A stretch of 64,000 nucleotides of DNA. It comes from Tricholoma matsutake (lineage: Eukaryota > Basidiomycota > Agaricomycetes > Agaricales > Tricholomataceae). Below the pieces are notes generated by a model that was given only the letters and a program-made list of their open reading frames with translations, was not told where the DNA came from and searched no databases. Positions 22,416 through 32,600 of the stretch are shown one piece after another (the first letter of the stretch is position 1; every line of letters begins with the position of its first letter). Location of the stretch: the NCBI GenBank assembly GCA_026075535.2, contig AP026542.1:7130001-7194000 (forward strand). Direction: 5' to 3'. Both the position numbers and the translations under genes were made by a program.

Positions 22416-22975
22416 GGGCCCAAATGACGCTGATCGCGTCATTTGGGGCCTAAGTATGTTTTTTTTTGTTTGCTTTTTTTGTTTTTTTTTGTTTTTATAT
22501 ACTAACTAACTTGTTTCGTTTGTTTTATAGGTTTTACTCTACTGCCAGACAGAACATGGGCCCAAACGATGCAGATCGCATCGTTTGGGCCCTAAGTAAG
22601 TTTTTTTTGTTTGCTTTTTGTTTTTATATACTAACTAACTTGTTTCTTTTGTTTTATAGGTTCTACTCTACTGCCAGACAGAACAGGGGCCCAGACGACG
22701 TGATTTGATGGAACGCAGGCCCAAACGATGCAGATTGCATCGTTTGGGCCCTAAGTAAGTTTTTTTTGTTTGCTTTTTGTTTTATAAACTAACTAACTTG
22801 TTTCTTTTGTTTTATAGGTTCTACTCTACTGCCAGACAGAACACAGGCCCAAACGACGTGATTGGATGGAATGCAGGCCCAAATGATGCAATCACATTGT
22901 TTGGGCCCCAAGTGTGCTTTTTTTCCTTTTTTTTTGTTTATATAAGCTAACAAAATATATTGCTTTCTTTTGTAG
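22416..22975 (+). repeat. Tandem hairpin-intron cassettes in Q1
   Basis: Four consecutive units. Each has a near-perfect hairpin with arms GGGCCCAAAYGAYGC and its complement, followed at once by an intron-like block and then GTTCTACTCTACTGCCAGACAGAAC. Intron-like blocks: 22454-22530, 22596-22659, 22755-22817, 22912-22975 (63-77 nt). Donors are GTATGT, GTAAGT, GTAAGT, GTGTGC; branch TACTAAC or GCTAAC; acceptors TTTATAG or TTGTAG. A fifth unit lies at 23320-23431. No long reading frame links the exons. Splicing is inferred from signals only. Confidence 0.7.
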
Positions 22976-23040
22976 CATCTAAACTACAGGTAACGAACAG
23001 TGACAACACAAAATGGGCCATGCCCACAACCGACCGAGCA

Positions 23041-23680
23041 CCTGCCCCCATGCCTGCGAGCCCCTGCTCGTAGGGTGGATCACGGGTGCCAGCAGAGCAA
23101 ACAGACCCCACAGGCCCAGCCCCACCCACCAAATGACACAACACCCATGTCCAGCCCCATGAGCAACTGCTTGTGGGGTGGATCATGGGTGGAATGACGA
23201 ATGAAGAAATGGAGAACGACGATGCAGAGAAGGAGGGCTGTAAGTAAGTTTTTTTTCTCTTATTTTTTTGGTCACTGACAAAACTTTTTAAGTACTAGCT
23301 ACTGACTACGATGAGACTGGATGGAACACAGGCCCAAATGACGCAGATCACGTCGTTTGGGCCCTACGTAATTTTTTTTTGTTTGCTTTTTGTTTTTATA
23401 AACTAACTAACTTGTTTCTTTTGTTTTATAGGTTCTACTCTACTGGTAACGACAGCCGGACATGAGACAACCCAACACACCCACCCCACGCCTGCAAGCC
23501 TCTGCTCGTAGGGTGGATTGTGAGTGTGTGCAGTCGACGACGATGACGACGCCACCACCTACCAGCACCAGAACCCCAAGAATGCAAAGCATGGCTGCCA
23601 ACCATGACGGACGACGACAACAGGGCCAACGACACACCACCCGCCTCCAGCCCCATGAGCCACTGCTCATGGGGTGGATT
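23041..23680 (+). ncRNA. Stem-loop cluster with covarying arms, Q1
   Basis: Repeated stem-loops each followed by GGGTGGAT.ATGGGTGGAA-like sequence: 23053-23074 (arms CCTGCGAGC and GCTCGTAGG), 23155-23178 (CCCCATGAGCA and TGCTTGTGGGG, two G-U pairs), about 23489-23512, and 23651-23674 (CCCCATGAGC and GCTCATGGGG, perfect). Stems are kept while bases change, the mark of structure selected as RNA or of recent inverted duplication. Confidence 0.6.
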
Positions 23681-23875
23681 GTGGGTGGAATGGCGATGAC
23701 GGCCACCACCATGCAGCGGGAGACGGCCAGGATGGCAACGACGACCAGGAAGGGCATGGCGAACAGGAGCAGCACGGAAGTGACACCCAGGACAGCAACG
23801 ATGAGGACAGCAACAACGAAGGCCTGGCACCCAGGATGACGGGGACAGGACGACAGGCACGACTCACCAGGCTGC

Positions 23876-24125
23876 CCCCACATTTTGTGTGGGGTGGTTT
23901 TTTTCATTTTTTATTTATGGTAATACCTTCCCCTTCACCCCCATTTTACATGGGTGAGGGGTTTTTCTTTCTTTTTCTTTATAATTGTAGTGCTCCCCTC
24001 GCATCGAATGCGAGGGGAGATTAGTTTTATATGTATATATTTGTAGGACTCCCCCTCGCACCTTGTGTGGGGGAGGTTTTTTTTTATGTAATTAATGGTG
24101 TATCCCTTGCATCCAATGCAAGGGA
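23876..24125 (+). ncRNA. Series of five GC-rich hairpins, Q1
   Basis: Hairpins at 23876-23894, 23929-23962, 23993-24019, 24051-24076 and 24103-24125, with arms such as CTCCCCTCGCAT/ATGCGAGGGGAG and CCCTTGCAT/ATGCAAGGG, separated by T-rich spacers. All five are present in Q2 (47000-47280) with base changes that mostly keep pairing. Function unknown. Confidence 0.65.
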
Positions 24126-24158
24126 TGTAGTTAATAAATTTTATTTGATCTTAATTGT

Positions 24159-24584
24159 TATAAGGGCAACCTAAGCCTCTAGCAAAGGGAAATCCGAAGT
24201 TAAAATTATACTACATAATACAGGCATTGGGGGCGCACCTAGCAAAGGGAAATCCGAAGAGAAAACTCTAAGGATCCCCTTGCTGATGCCCAGTATATGT
24301 GAAGACGACAAAAATCAAATATAACCTAAAAATAGAAAAAGGCGGAGATAGGCAGATCAAGGCCGCCGAATGACATCATACCAAGGGGTATGTGTCGGAA
24401 GGGGTACTCCGCCTCTAAATATAAAAGTGTCAACATATACAAACATGATAGCAAGGGAAAATTAGTAATAAAATCCGGAAAAATCATAGAAAATGAAGAA
24501 TAGAAGGAAATGAGGTGGGGAAAAATATGGGACGAACATAAAAAATAGGAAAAACACACAGGGCACCCCCCTAGTCCCCTTACA
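24159..24584 (-). repeat. Solo LTR of the Gypsy A family in Q1
   Basis: 426 bp, inverted, flanked by ATTGT on both sides (24154-24158 and 24585-24589). Q2 has the empty site (CACAATTAAGATC, about 46984-46996). Formed by LTR-LTR recombination after insertion. Confidence 0.95.
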
Positions 24585-24662
24585 ATTGTGAGCTTCGAGA
24601 GAGAAATACCTAAGTTTGAGTTTGAGGGTATAAATACACTATTATATTGGCAGCTAATAATT

Positions 24663-24748
24663 CTCCTGTGGCTCAACTGGTTAAGCACTTGTTTGGTTTG
24701 TCATGTGATTCTTGATCATGAGTTCCAGAGTTCAATCCCTGCTCTGAA
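24663..24748 (+). ncRNA. tRNA-like Pol III module, right end of Q1
   Basis: A box TGGCTCAACTGGTTAAGC (one mismatch to consensus) and B box GTTCAATCCC, 86 bp in all, longer than a standard tRNA. Faces the right terminus. Conserved in Q2 at 46827-46911. Confidence 0.7.
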
Positions 24749-24849
24749 CAAGTTTATTTTGTAGGTACTTTGTGAAATTCATGAAGTCTGAAGCACTTGA
24801 AACTCATAAGATATCTCAAATTGACTTTCCATTATGGTATGACTTTAGG

Positions 24850-24955
24850 GTACTGAGTCCCACTAGATTCCTGGTGAGTCCCACTAGATTCCTGGTGAGT
24901 CCCACTGGAGTCCTGGTGAGTCCCACTGGATTCCTCCAGGACTCTGTGGGGGAGT
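24850..24955 (+). repeat. Subterminal 21-bp repeats, right end of Q1
   Basis: About four copies of a 21-bp unit (GAGTCCCACTRGATTCCTGGT). Q2 has eight or nine copies. Such repeats near hAT ends typically bind transposase. Confidence 0.8.
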
Positions 24956-24966
24956 GTAAAGTTCAG

Positions 24967-25207
24967 GTTTGGATGCATGCAGACTGTCCTTGCTCATCCG
25001 ACCTGGTTGATCACAGACATGGATGGATGAAATCTGCAGAATCTGAGTAAAATACATGGATCCGTGCGGACTGTCACACTGTGTTGCACAGCTAAAATGG
25101 TTTATTGTATGGATTGCAAATCTGCATGGAGTCTGTGCAGATCCGTGTGGAGTCCACGCAATTCTGCACGGATCCACATGAAACATATGGGGCAGTGTAA
25201 AGACCTC
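24967..25207 (-). mobile_element. Displaced left end of element P
   Basis: Holds the P subterminal repeats (GGACTCCATGCAGATCC-like) and terminus GAGGTCTTTACACTGCCCC at 25207 (minus). The equivalent inner sequence abuts Q2 at 49044; the two parts were separated by the inversion. Next to it, AACAACAAC (25208-25216, minus) matches ACAACAAC at the other end of P (53779-53786), which is the target duplication of P. Confidence 0.8.
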
Positions 25208-26163
25208 TGTTGTTGTTGATATAGTGTACCTTCTTTTTAGAAGGTACTTCATGAGATAACTTGGGGGTCTGTAGACATGGGGAACCACATCTGTGGGTGG
25301 AAGGATTTTCTTGTTCCGCTGGGTTGGTGGAACGAGGTTGGACAGGGTTGGGATCTTGTTCTGTTGCTGTGGAACGAGGTATAGTAGGGTTGATTATTTC
25401 CCTATGGGCAAAGTGACTGGCATAACTTAATGCCAGATCTTTAAGTTGGTTTTCCAACTTAATCAGTTCAAAATCTCTTGCATCCATGCAATGGGGAAAC
25501 ATATCCATTGCGATCTGAGCAAAATGCTCAGCTCCAAATTCGTTGTCTGATTCATCCTCTCGAAATTTGGCCTCAAGGGGTTTTTTCTCTAGGCATTGGT
25601 GCAGCTGATCATCAGTGTTCATTGGCATTGCAGGCGCTGATGCTGTTAAATCTGGCCATACGGCAGGGAATAGTCCAGGTGTTTTGTACATCTGGCTGTT
25701 GTGGGGAAGATCGATATCACTACCGGGGGTAATCTGGTTGTTGCTGGGCTCTGGGGTCAAATCATCCAGAGGAGAAAGCTTCTGCAAGCCAGGAGGAGGT
25801 CCTGGATTGGAATGAGTGTCTCATTGACTGTTGTTTGACAAGAAAGATTTTCTGGATTCAGGTTTGCTGTCATCGGTGTCCTCGATGGTGTGGGCAGAGG
25901 GCAGAGGAATCAAGATTTCTCAAAGTGGCTGTATGCACTTTGAGGGTCTGATAGTCCCTCGTAGGAGAAACATTGTTTCTCAAGGTGCTTGTATGCGCCT
26001 CGAGTGGATGGGATCCAGTCAAATCTTTTGGAGCGCGCCAAGGAGAATCTGAGCCTGATGGTGACAGATGAGATTTACCTTGCGCATCCTGCTTGGGAGC
26101 AGGCTTCAGCTTGTTCTTGGTCTTGGCCCTGGTCAAAACCATGGTCTTGTTCTTGAGGTACAA
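25208..26163 (-). pseudogene. N-terminal part of Gypsy F gag, displaced
   Basis: Read leftward: MVLTRAKTKNKLKP start (ATG at 26142), one or two frame breaks near 25800-25870, then 190 residues to KKVHYINNNR at the P terminus. The protein resumes at 53787 on the plus strand (RIVLQRICNGD), across the P insertion. Rich in Pro, Asn and Glu, as usual for the variable N-terminus of fungal Gypsy gag. Confidence 0.75.
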
Positions 26164-26389
26164 TCTTCAGCAATGGAGAAAAAGAATTTTGGCTGTAGCA
26201 GCGGGCGAAAAGCAAAGAGTCGAGTGCAAAGAAACTTGATTTGGGTCCTAGCGACGGATATGCTTCCATCGCTGATCACGTTGAGAATTTTGTCCCTTTG
26301 TGGAAGAAGTTCAGGGTCGTGTTGAAGACAATTGCTGATGGGGTGATGTCGAGCTTAATTCTATATGAGTTTGAGTGTTTAAAAAACTG

Positions 26390-26583
26390 TAGTGAGTTGG
26401 AGGGGGGTCCCTTAAGATCACACAGGAGCTAACCACAAATAACGTATATTATTGTGTGTACTCGAGGTGGTAGTAAAAGATTATTATGTAAATAGAAGGT
26501 TGGTCCCTTTATAGGGGCCAGCCAGGTCAATAGCAAAGAAAAGTAATATATACAAACATGGGGTCAAGCCCCGGGTCACCACA
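26390..26583 (-). repeat. Putative 5' LTR of Gypsy F
   Basis: Minus strand starts TGTGGTGACCCGGGGCTTGA at 26583 and has a TATA-like TATAAAGGGA at about 26505-26514. The 3' end is not certain and no second copy lies in the window. Confidence 0.5.
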
Positions 26584-26738
26584 GCCAGTCCTCACAGGTC
26601 CGGCCCCAGTTCACGGTCCACTCATTGCCTGGACCTGGACCTGCTGAGGTGGTCTGGTCCAGCACTTAGGTGAACCTGGACCAGACCTGTGAGGGTCGGA
26701 CCCGGGTCAGCAGGTCCTGGCCTGGACCTTGGACAGTG
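26584..26738. mobile_element. Small GC-rich insertion, MITE-like
   Basis: Rich in GGTCCAGG and its complement, with loosely inverted ends (CAGTCCTCACAGGTCC and CACTGTCCAAGGTCC). It ends exactly where DUF6589-like coding stops (26739). Terminal match is imperfect. Confidence 0.35.
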
Positions 26739-27600
26739 TAGTTGATGGTGACAGGTAAGCCAAGATGTTGTCTATACCTTCTGAAAGACTGATCTTGTTG
26801 TATCAGAATGGCTTGGATATGCCATGTGAATGCTCTGTGTAGAGAATCAAGACCATTGGCAGGTACCTCAGGTTGAGGCATGATGTCTCATATACAAGGT
26901 GTAAACTGTGGGACAGCCTGGTGGATTGTCTTTATTGAATTGGCTCATGGCATGTAGCTCCCTAGTGAACTTCAAGTCCTGCAATGTCAAGCCTTGAGCA
27001 TATAGTGTGAAGGTTGCAGATGTCATGCTAGTATGAGAACCTATCTTTCCAGTGGTGGGCTGTGCGACCTTGAAATCCATATCAAAGTTGTTGTAGATGA
27101 ACATGGAGCAGGGTAAATGTTTATTTCTATCTATGGCACTCTTTGTGAGTGATTTGACCATGTTCTGGGTTGTTTGTGTTGAAGCTGAGACCCCCATGTG
27201 TGCAGGAAGATCAGTAACACCTTCTGGTGTGCACTTCAACTCCAAGAAGAAGCCAATGATGCACTGAAGCACATTGAAGTGCTCATTGGAACTATGACCT
27301 GTAATCATGATGATAACCACCTTCTTCTGCATTCTCAGGTGAGTAAGTTCTACACTTTGTTGAGAGAGTGTAACTTACTGTGTAGATCAAAGCAGCATTA
27401 TGATGCACGTGGTTCTGCTTTCAATAGTGGCATTTCTTGATTTCTGGCTGCTGTGTCTCATTCTCAGCTTCCTTGTTGGGTCATGCTTCATCACCCTTAC
27501 TAGCTGTGCCATCACCATCACCATCTTCTGCAGCATCTCTCTTGACCTCGGTGATAGGTCATCTCCTCGGCTCAAGGACCGATTCACCACTTTAGCATCA
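26739..27600 (-). pseudogene. DUF6589-like protein, C-terminal half of the split
   Basis: Minus-strand coding includes NVLQCIIGFFLE, VSASTQTTQNMVKSLTKSA and YNNFDMDFKVAQPT, then DLKFTRELHAMSQFN and, after a frame change at 26881, PQPEVPANGLDSLHRAF. These match, from memory, the region before the DUF6589 domain of many agaricomycete proteins of transposon-like distribution. A GTAAGT donor near 27373 suggests an intron. The N-terminal half is at 42310-42722. Biochemical role unknown. Confidence 0.55.
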
Positions 27601-28261
27601 TTCTAATCACATCGGCTAACTCCTACGACGTCCCAGACGCAGTGCAACCCACTCTATCGATTGCGATATCATATCGACCATGTTGAAACATCACCAGCGA
27701 CATCGATTGTATCAAAAGCCCACATCGCACAACCTTAGGACTACCCCAAAAGTCACTAAGATTCCCCTACATGACCATCGAACATCCCCGACCAACTTCA
27801 AACAAGCTGCAACTGCGATTGACCATCGTCGACCATCGTCGAGTGTCATCGATTGATATCGAGAAACTACGAGCAACATCAGGTGCCGCCTTCATTATCT
27901 AAATGGTGGAAGACCATGCACTAGGACGTATTCCAATTCGTGCTCAAACCTGCTGATCATAGGTCAGCCTCGTTCCAAGTCCCTATCGTGCACAGAACCC
28001 GCTGGACGCATTATTGTGAGACTTAGCGCAGTTTATACACAAAGGACAGTCTCTTTTAGTTCTTTCCCTTTATCACTCTTTCATCATATGACATATATAT
28101 CTTTCTTGTTCGGATTCCAGTCTCCTTTATGGCCTTGTGCCTTAACTCATATCTTTTGCCTCATGTTCTACACATGTTTCTCATTCCATTTTAGGAAGTT
28201 TCTTTAAAACATATAAAACTCTGTAGTATCTACTTGGAAATGACAAGAAATCATCTTCACA
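27601..28261. other. Gap, TCGA-rich sequence, no gene
   Basis: Many ATCGA/TCGAC words, like Gypsy H, so it may belong to H or a relative (LTR or leader). No convincing ORF or repeat match inside the window. Confidence 0.35.
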
Positions 28262-28633
28262 TATTGTCTCGTATACAGTTCTAAGCATCCGATCAACTTT
28301 CTAAAACAATCCAAGTCTCTGCAGGTTTTCTTGATCGATGAGAAACCTCTGTGATCGTTGCATCCTTGATCCTCCCTTGATCCTCTCATCATTAGTTCTA
28401 GCAACCCTTCCAACACTTCATAGTGGTTTGCTGCACCCTTCATATACTATCGACCTATCGAAAGGTCTGCAGAATTCACATATTGACCATCGACGATAAA
28501 CTTGTTTGCCATCGATCTCGTTGATCGCCCTCGATATTGATCGATACTCAATCGGACCGCGCCAAACACCTTTGTCTCTCATAACACTACCTTCACGACT
28601 AGTGTTAACTAGTAATCTTCTCATAGGTTTGAC
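28262..28633 (+). repeat. Direct repeat, left copy (continues at 34681-34790)
   Basis: Matches 41968-42317 at roughly nine in ten bases. Gypsy A2 sits inside this copy: TTGAC at 28629-28633 and 34681-34685, while the right copy has the uninterrupted TTTGACCACAAACATTC. It flanks Gypsy H, so it could be an H LTR, but its last 110 bp also read as DUF6589-like coding. Confidence 0.7.
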
Positions 28634-29059
28634 TGTAAGGGGACTAGGGGGGTGCCCTGTGTGTTTTTCCTATTTTTTATGTTCGTCCTATATTTTTCCC
28701 CACCTCATTTCCTTCTATTCTTCATTTTCTATGATTTTTCTGGATTTTATTACTAATTTTCCCTTGCTATCATGTTTGTACATGTTGACACTTTTATATT
28801 TAGAGGCGGAGTACCCCTTCCGACACATACCCCTTGGTATGATGTCATTCGGTGGCCTTGATCCACCTATCTCCGCCTTTTTCTATTTTTAGGTTATATT
28901 TGATTTTTGTTGTCTTCACATATACTGGGCATCAGCAAGGGGATCCTTAGAGTTTTCTCTTCAGATTTCCCTTTGCTAGGTGTGTCCCCAATGCCTGTAT
29001 TATGTAGTATAATTTTAACTTCGGATTTCCCTTTGCTAGAGGCTTGGGTTGCCCTTATA
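28634..29059 (+). repeat. 5' LTR of Gypsy A2
   Basis: 426 bp, TGTAAGGGG to CCCTTATA. Confidence 0.95.
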
Positions 29060-29225
29060 GTAGAAAACTCTCCCCTAAGGCCCGAAAATCGCGAACGCGC
29101 TGCCCAAGATAGGCAGGTATGGACTGGACGACGCTTCCCAAAGCTCCACAGAGTCCCTACACACTGTTCCAGATAATCTCGCCTTTATTACGCCGCCATT
29201 TTTGCCAAACGCGCTCCCTAGCGAC

Positions 29226-30342
29226 ATGGACACATCAGAACGCATCAACGCGCTTGAAAGCGACGTTTCCGGAATGCACGCGGAAATCAACTCACTTAAA
29301 TCTACGATTGAAAACTTCGTTAGGACCCTCCAGGCTAACCCTACGACCAATAGTTCCCCCTTTACGACTCCAAGTGCACCCAACAACGATGTTTTGCCAA
29401 ACACGTCCACTAAGGAACGTGCCCAGATCAAACTGTCCCCCCCTGCTGAATTTAATGGTGCACATGCACAGGGACGTGCATTCCTTAATTCCTGTGAGTT
29501 ATACATTAGTCTCCAGTTGCATCAATTTGTCGATGAGGCTGCAAAAATTTATTGGGCCTTCACATACATGAAATCTGAACGCGCCTATCTCTATGTGGAC
29601 CATATCCTATGTCAAACTAAAGAACTCAGTTCTCTACCTTTCTCCACGTGGGGTGACTTTCAAGCTGAGTTTGTACGCCACTTCTGCCCCCTCAATGAAT
29701 GCCACCGAGCAGTGACATGACTTGAGTCATCCGCTTACCACCAGGGACGTCGATCCGTGGACGACTATATCGATGAGTTCAAGGATTTGGTGGACATGGC
29801 AGGATATGGGAGTGGGTTACCAGTGGTGGTGAAGTTCCGATGGGGGCTCAACCAAGAAATTCAGGACCAGATTGCACAGATGTTGGAAGGGCGCCCAGCG
29901 GACGATGATATCCTTGCTTGGTATGAAGCTGCTTCACTCTGTGACGAGAACCAACTCACAAATGCGGCGTTTAATGCTGCATTCCATGCTCCAACTACCA
30001 CTCATATGCCCTACACCTTCAATCGAAGCCTCCCCCGCCCTAACCCCATTCCTGTTCGTCAAACTCCCACACCAGCCGTCAATGTCCCAGTACCAATGGA
30101 TGTTGATGCAGCCCGCAGCCGTGCATGTAAGTTGGATCTCTGCTACCGTTGTGGGGAACCTGGACACAGGGCTGGAGCATCTCCCCATTGTCAGGATATC
30201 CGCATGCTCACCCCCGAGGGATGAGACAAACTCCTGCAAGATTTGTTGGCGCTTGTAGATGTTGAGGAAGCGAAGGATCAAGTTGCAGAGGAGATTAAGT
30301 TGGAAGTTGTAGAGGAGCAGGATTTTCCTATTCGCAGCGAGT
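29226..30342 (+). pseudogene. Gag of Gypsy A2
   Basis: Colinear with A1 gag. TGA at 29718 (CAA in A1) and TGA at 30222 (CGA in A1) break it. The zinc knuckle reads CYRCGEPGHRAGAS: the last Cys has become Ser, so the CCHC box is lost. Confidence 0.9.
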
Positions 30343-30900
30343 GAATTGTATGCCCTCACTGCCTGTCCATAACCACTTTGAAGTCTTGTTAGTTGAATCC
30401 CTGGAGAATGAATCCATTTCTGTGACTGCTCCCCTCTCTGACCCTTCAAAGTTGGCTAAAGACATACCTGCTCTCCCCATCTCTCCTTCTACTCCACGTC
30501 CCAAAATTAAATCATGGGAACATAAACTACCATGCAAGTATATTGTGGCATCCACTCCCTCTGCACATTCCTTAAACCTAGCCATCGAACTGCAGACGAC
30601 CAACACTGGACAGATACTCGGTGTCTCTGCGCTCCTGGACTCTGGTGCGACTGGTCTCTTCATCGATTCCCATCTGGTACAACAACATCGCCTAAATACT
30701 TGCTCACTATCACGTCTGATACCTGTATATAATGTGGATGGATCCCCAAATGAAGCTGGTGCCATCTGAGAGGTTGCAGACCTGGTTCTCCATTACAAAG
30801 ATCATAGTGAGCGTGCCCTTTTTGCTGTCACTCAATTAGGAAAGCAAAAGGTGATTTTGGGATATCCATGGCTTTGAGACCATAACCCAGAGGTCGACTG
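30341..30900 (+). pseudogene. Protease of Gypsy A2
   Basis: Active loop LLDSGATGLFIDSHLVQQHR (about 30633-30690) is intact and IPVYNVDGSPNEAGAI follows; a TGA at 30767 (CGA in A1) ends the frame. Pepsin-like retroviral aspartic protease that cleaves the polyprotein. Confidence 0.85.
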
Positions 30901-30919
30901 GCATACTGGGGAGGTTACC

Positions 30920-32600
30920 ATGAGCCGATGTGCATCCCACTGTCAGACGTGTTTCACAGAAGCCAGGCAAGAATGTCGTGGACAGAAGGCGGCAATACGA
31001 CGTACTCAGAAGTGTCATGCTGGACCCCTGCCTATACCTGAAGTGGAATTGGAAGGGGTTCCTGATCTAATGCCGGACTCGGATGATGATGATGAGGACC
31101 CAGAGGAAGTGGAGGAGGGTGATCGGATCTTCTACACTGCGATTCACTCATCGTATGAGGTGTGTGCCACATTGAACATATCCCAACGCCTCGCTGAGGC
31201 CTTCCACAAAAACAACGCTGCTAAATCCTCTACTAACTCCTTACTCCCTCATCTCCATGAGTTTGAAGACGTGTTCTCCAAGGAGTCATTCGACTCTCTT
31301 CCTGCGCACAAGCCATGGGATCACACAATCGAACTCACCCCCGGCGCAACCCCTTCATCCTGCAAGGTCTATCCTCTCTCTCTGGAAGAACAATGGCAGC
31401 TTGACCAGTTCATCGACGAGCACCTGGCCTCTGGACGTATTCGACCATCGAAGTCACCCATGGCCTCTCCCTTTTTCTTTGTCAAGAAGAAGGATGGCTC
31501 ACTTCGACCGGTTCAAGACTACAGAAGGCTCAACAACATCACGGTCAAAAATTGCTACCCACTACCCCTCATCTCCAAACTCGTAAACCAGCTCCGTGGA
31601 GCCCGATACTTCACCAAGCTCGATGTCCGTTGGGGCTATAATAATGTGAGGATAAAGGAGGGAGATGAGTGGAAGGCAGCCTTTCGTACCAACCATGGTC
31701 TTTTTGAACTGCTTGTCATGTTCTTTGGCCTTACTAATAGCCCTGCCACCTTTCAGACCATGATGAATGACATCTTCCATGACCTCATCCTCAAAGGTGT
31801 TGTCTGCATCTATCTCGACAACATCCTCATCTTCACTCGCATGGTTGAAGAGCACCATCGCATCACGTGCCTTGTCCTAGAGTGACTTCGACGGTACAAA
31901 CTCTACCTTCGTCAGGACAAATGCGAGTTCAAAAGGACCAAGATTGAGTACCTCGGCCTGATTATCTCGGAGGGTCAAGTGGAGATGGATCCTATCAAAG
32001 TAAATGGGGTCACAGCTTGGCCGATGCCCACGAACAAGAAGGAGGTGCAGTCTTTCCTGGGCTTCATCAATTTCTATTGGCATTTTATCAAGGATTTCTC
32101 ACATCACGCACGACCACTGTTCAACTTGACAGGAAAGGAGGCATGGAGGTGGGATAATGCACAACAGGAGGCATTCGAAAAGCTTAAGGAGATGGTCACT
32201 TCCGCTCCGATCCTTACCTTTGCTGATGATTTGCGTCCTTTTCGTGTAGAAGCCAACAGTTCTGACTTTGCGATGGGCGCTGTGTTGTCTCAGCAGTCTC
32301 CAGAGGACCAGAAGTGGCATCCTGTTGCATTCTACTCCAAAATCCTTAGTGCTGTAGAGCAAAATGATGAGATCCATGACAAGGAGATGTTGGCAATAAT
32401 GTGTGCGCTTGAGGAGTGGTGACACTTCCTCGAGGGTGCCCAACACAAGGTGGAAATTTGGACAGATCACAAGAATCTCAAGTACTTCATGATGGCCAAG
32501 AAATTGAACCATCGTCAAGCTCGTTGGTCCCTGTATCTATCTAGATTCGACTTCTCCTTGCACCACTGTCCGGGTCGCAGCATGGGGAAGACTGATGCCC
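30920..32600 (+). pseudogene. RT and RNase H of Gypsy A2
   Basis: Acidic linker DSDDDDEDPEEVEEGD, then [50 protein letters not shown]. The catalytic block is YLDN (about 31811-31822) because GACGAC became GACAAC. TGA at 31883 (CAA in A1, so CGA in the ancestor) and TGA at 32420. RNase H has NSSDFAMGAVLS (first Asp replaced by Asn) and WTDHKNL, ending at ADHG near 32620. Confidence 0.9.

Larger units (their letters stand above)
21758..24966 (+). mobile_element. Element Q, copy 1 (hAT-like, tRNA- and hairpin-bearing)
   Basis: 3209 bp including a solo A LTR. Ends are GAGGTCTTTATCCTCCCCCA and, inverted, CTGAACTTTACACTCCCCCA. The plan is: subterminal CCAGGACTC-type repeats, a tRNA-like unit facing out (22095-22178, minus), a CACC-rich linker, hairpin/intron cassettes (22416-23440), GC hairpins (23651-24125), a second tRNA-like unit facing out (24663-24748), and 21-bp repeats. 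Flanking octamers do not match each other (AATGTTTT left, GTTTGGAT right) but match those of Q2 crosswise. No transposase; presumably mobilised in trans by a hAT enzyme. Confidence 0.75.

Noticed and set aside
22210..22427. His/Thr/Pro-rich short protein in Q, P and R
   Set aside because: It comes from the CACC-rich linker; length, frame and residues are not conserved between the families.
23876..24125. Rho-independent terminators
   Set aside because: GC hairpins with T-rich tails look like bacterial terminators, but introns, LTR elements and hAT genes show a fungal genome.
24663..24748. Functional tRNA gene
   Set aside because: A and B boxes are clear but the length (about 86 bp), poor acceptor pairing and lack of a sound anticodon arm argue for a tRNA-derived module.
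21758..24966. Helitron or CACTA element
   Set aside because: There is 8-bp target duplication, not insertion between A and T or a 2-3-bp TSD; R and P give clean octamers, favouring hAT-like.
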